Shown here: positions 61,945-64,000 of the stretch, piece by piece
How positions within the stretch are numbered: the first letter of the stretch is position 1
Layout: the number at the start of each line of letters is the position of its first letter
Source of the DNA: Oscillospiraceae bacterium
Lineage (GTDB): Bacteria > Bacillota > Clostridia > Oscillospirales > Oscillospiraceae
Assembly: GCA_020025595.1 (NCBI GenBank)
Contig: JAHHRV010000008.1
Location: 44,314-108,313 of the forward strand
Direction: 5' to 3'
Length of the DNA: 64,000 nt
Program-made: the position numbers and the translations under genes
Notes under the pieces: generated by a model
What the model was told of the DNA's origin: nothing
Database searches by the model: none
The model's input: the letters and a program-made list of their open reading frames with translations, nothing else

Positions 61945-63441
61945 ATGATGACTGGTGAATTGAAGAACAAAATCAACAGCCTTTGGGAGACATTCTGGAC
62001 AGGCGGCATTACCAATCCTCTGGATGTGGTGGAGCAGATGACCTATCTGATGTTCATTCACGATTTGGACGAAACCGACAATCTGCGCGCTAAGGAATGC
62101 GCCATGCTGGGACTACCTCATAAAAGCATTTTTGCCGAGGAAGTGAACATCGGCGGGCGTACCATTCCCGGCAATCAGCTCAAGTGGTCGGTGTTCCACG
62201 ATTTTCCTGCCGCCAAAATGTATTCGACCATGCAGGAATGGGTGTTTCCTTTTATCAAAACCCTACACGACGATAAGAGCAGCGCTTATGCAAAATACAT
62301 GGGCGATGCCATTTTCAAGATTCCCACTCCCCTATTGTTGGATAAGATCGTAACCGCACTGGACGGCATTTATGAGCAGATGGCGCAGGTCAAGGATTCT
62401 GATACCCGTGGTGATATTTACGAATTTCTGCTGTCCAAGATTGCCTCAGCAGGTGTCAACGGTCAGTTCCGTACCCCTCGCCATATTATCAAAATGATGG
62501 TGGAGCTGATGCAGCCTAACCCGGAAGATGTCATCATCGACCCGGCTTGCGGCACATCCGGCTTTCTAGTTGCCGCCGGCGAATATCTGAAAAAGAACCA
62601 TAAAGAGGATATCTTCTATAACCGACAGAAAAAAGACCACTATATGAATCATATGTTCCATGGTTATGACATGGATCGAACCATGCTCCGAATCGGTGCT
62701 ATGAACATGATGACCCATGGTGTGGATAACCCCATTATCGAGTACAGAGACAGCTTGTCTGACCAGAATCCGGATAAAGAGAAGTATTCTCTAATTCTCG
62801 CCAATCCCCCTTTCAAGGGCAGTCTGGACGCCGATACCGTATCTGCAGACCTGCTGAAAGTCTGCAAGACCAAGAAGACGGAACTGCTGTTTCTGGCGCT
62901 GTTTCTGCGGATGCTGAAGGTGGGCGGACGGTGCGCCTGTATCGTTCCCGACGGCGTTTTGTTCGGCTCTTCCACGGCTCACAAGGCCATACGCAAGGAG
63001 CTGGTGGAGGGCAACCGTCTGGAGGCGGTGATCTCCATGCCCAGCGGTGTGTTCAAGCCCTACGCTGGCGTATCTACTGGTATTCTGATTTTCACCAAGA
63101 CAGGACACGGCGGCACGGACAAGGTCTGGTTCTATGATATGACAGCCGATGGTCTTAGTCTGGATGATAAGCGCACCCCGGTAGAAAATAATGACATTCC
63201 CGATATTATTGCCAGATTCCGCAATCTAGAGGCAGAAGCCAACCGGAAACGCACGGAAAAATCCTTCTTTGTCCCCAAAGATGAAATTGTTGAAAACGGC
63301 TATGACCTTTCCATCAATAAATATAAAAAAGTAGAGTATGTGCCGATAGAATACCCCTCTACCACCGAAATCATGGCAGACCTGCATGCACTGGAACTGG
63401 ACATTTCCGCAGGACTTGCGGAATTGGAGGACATGCTGTGA
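61945..63441 (+). CDS. hsdM: Type I restriction-modification system DNA methyltransferase subunit
   Basis: The 498-residue subunit methylates adenine at N6 in the recognition site given by HsdS. The N-terminal helical HsdM domain has MTYLMFIHDLDE near residue 33. SAM-binding motif I is DPACGTSGFLVAAGEY near 205 and the catalytic motif IV is NPPF near 290. The ATG at 61945 follows GGAGAGA; the frame is open to 61849, overlapping the promoter, so the later start is chosen. Its stop overlaps the hsdS start (ATGA). Confidence 0.94.
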   Translation: MMTGELKNKINSLWETFWTGGITNPLDVVEQMTYLMFIHDLDETDNLRAKECAMLGLPHKSIFAEEVNIGGRTIPGNQLKWSVFHDFPAAKMYSTMQEWVFPFIKTLHDDKSSAYAKYMGDAIFKIPTPLLLDKIVTALDGIYEQMAQVKDSDTRGDIYEFLLSKIASAGVNGQFRTPRHIIKMMVELMQPNPEDVIIDPACGTSGFLVAAGEYLKKNHKEDIFYNRQKKDHYMNHMFHGYDMDRTMLRIGAMNMMTHGVDNPIIEYRDSLSDQNPDKEKYSLILANPPFKGSLDADTVSADLLKVCKTKKTELLFLALFLRMLKVGGRCACIVPDGVLFGSSTAHKAIRKELVEGNRLEAVISMPSGVFKPYAGVSTGILIFTKTGHGGTDKVWFYDMTADGLSLDDKRTPVENNDIPDIIARFRNLEAEANRKRTEKSFFVPKDEIVENGYDLSINKYKKVEYVPIEYPSTTEIMADLHALELDISAGLAELEDML

Positions 63442-64000
63442 TGGCTAGATTGGGAGATGTTTGTGATATTTTAAATGGTTTTGCATTTAAAAGTGATCAG
63501 TATACCAAAGCGGGTATAAGAATAATCAGAATTGCTAATGTTCAAAAAGGATATATAGAAGATACCACACCCGTTTTTTACCCATTGGCCGACAATAACG
63601 CACTAAAATATGCTTTAAGAGAAAGCGATTTGCTTATATCGTTAACAGGGAACGTTGGAAGAGTAGGCATTCTTGAAAAAGAATTTCTACCTGCGGCTTT
63701 AAATCAGCGAGTAGCATGTATTCGGATCAAAAGTGAATCCAAACTAGAAAAGCCATTTTTATTTCATTTCTTAAACAGTGATATTTTTGAAGAAGAATGC
63801 ATTTTATCATCAAAAGGTGTGGCTCAAAAGAATATGAGTACGGAGTGGTTAAGAGATTATCAAATTTCTTTTCCCTCTCTCGACGAACAACGAAGAATTG
63901 CGGCGGTTTTGGACAAAGTCAATGACCTGATCGCCAAACGTCATGAACAGCTGGACAAACTCAATTTACTGGTCAAATCCCGATTTGTCGAGATGTTTGG
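63441..64000 (+). CDS. hsdS: Type I restriction-modification specificity subunit, cut by the window edge
   Basis: The frame begins at the ATG overlapping the hsdM stop and is open to the last base (186 codons visible). The first ~145 residues are the first target recognition domain: LGDVCDILNGFAFKSDQYTK at the start, LLISLTGNVGRVGIL, and NMSTEWLRDYQISFPSL. The central conserved helix begins with EQRRIAAVLDKVNDLIAKRH. The recognition domain DNA is clearly more AT-rich than hsdM and the central repeat, typical of swapped recognition domains. The second recognition domain and hsdR should lie to the right. Confidence 0.92.
   Translation, partial: MARLGDVCDILNGFAFKSDQYTKAGIRIIRIANVQKGYIEDTTPVFYPLADNNALKYALRESDLLISLTGNVGRVGILEKEFLPAALNQRVACIRIKSESKLEKPFLFHFLNSDIFEEECILSSKGVAQKNMSTEWLRDYQISFPSLDEQRRIAAVLDKVNDLIAKRHEQLDKLNLLVKSRFVEMF

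Overview
The window comes from a strictly anaerobic, gut-type Firmicute of the class Clostridia. The Oscillospirales / Ruminococcaceae are the best guess, but this is inferred from gene content and codon style only. Supporting signs are an oxygen-sensitive class III ribonucleotide reductase, an F-type ATP synthase whose c subunit carries a sodium-type site, phosphotransacetylase, oleate hydratase, a secreted wall-anchored sialidase, strong Gram-positive ribosome binding sites, and several TTG starts. There is no rRNA and no CRISPR array. One tRNA gene is present, an initiator tRNA-fMet.

Left end (1-3940): a decayed mobile element. On the minus strand it holds small unknown genes, a frameshifted ParA/CpaE-like gene, and scraps of phage morphogenesis genes (minor capsid protein, scaffold GP20, a tail-lysozyme-like piece). 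Among them is a preserved toxin/immunity pair. The putative toxin is a capsid-protein C-terminus joined to a domain with a caspase-like His/Cys pair, followed by a small acidic protein with a strong ribosome binding site. The element ends with a mutated integrase fragment and the 3' end of a tRNA-Ser gene, which is the attachment site. The intact tRNA-Ser and the other element end must lie left of the window.

Core chromosome (4200-30000): nrdD (minus) with tandem NrdR boxes; galM; a conserved Cys-rich protein of unknown function; a minus-strand operon recD2-comF-mreB-(glycosyltransferase/CsaB fusion); the full ATP synthase operon atpZ-I-B-E-F-H-A-G-D-C; asnS; a PflA-like radical SAM gene; an RlmD-type rRNA methyltransferase with a TraX-like membrane protein; and oleate hydratase with a TetR regulator.

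Middle (30000-47900): a 1347-residue sialidase for host glycans; then a large nucleoside scavenging locus on the minus strand: iclR-tdk-deoC-deoD-deoB-cdd, followed by a BmpA-type nucleoside-binding lipoprotein and its ABC transporter (one double ATPase, two permeases). Adenine deaminase and pta follow. Together they import nucleosides, split them by phosphorolysis, and send deoxyribose towards acetaldehyde and glyceraldehyde-3-phosphate.

Right part (47900-64000): a two-component system, mtaB, a DUF2207-type membrane protein, an M3 oligopeptidase, sbcD-sbcC, a eukaryotic-type glgB, tRNA-fMet, and the start of a type I restriction-modification locus (hsdM, then hsdS cut by the window edge).

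Most worth following up: the capsid-linked caspase-like toxin and its immunity gene, the two-carboxylate c-ring together with an enlarged subunit a, the glycosyltransferase-CsaB fusion, and several perfect palindromes at promoters of regulated genes.
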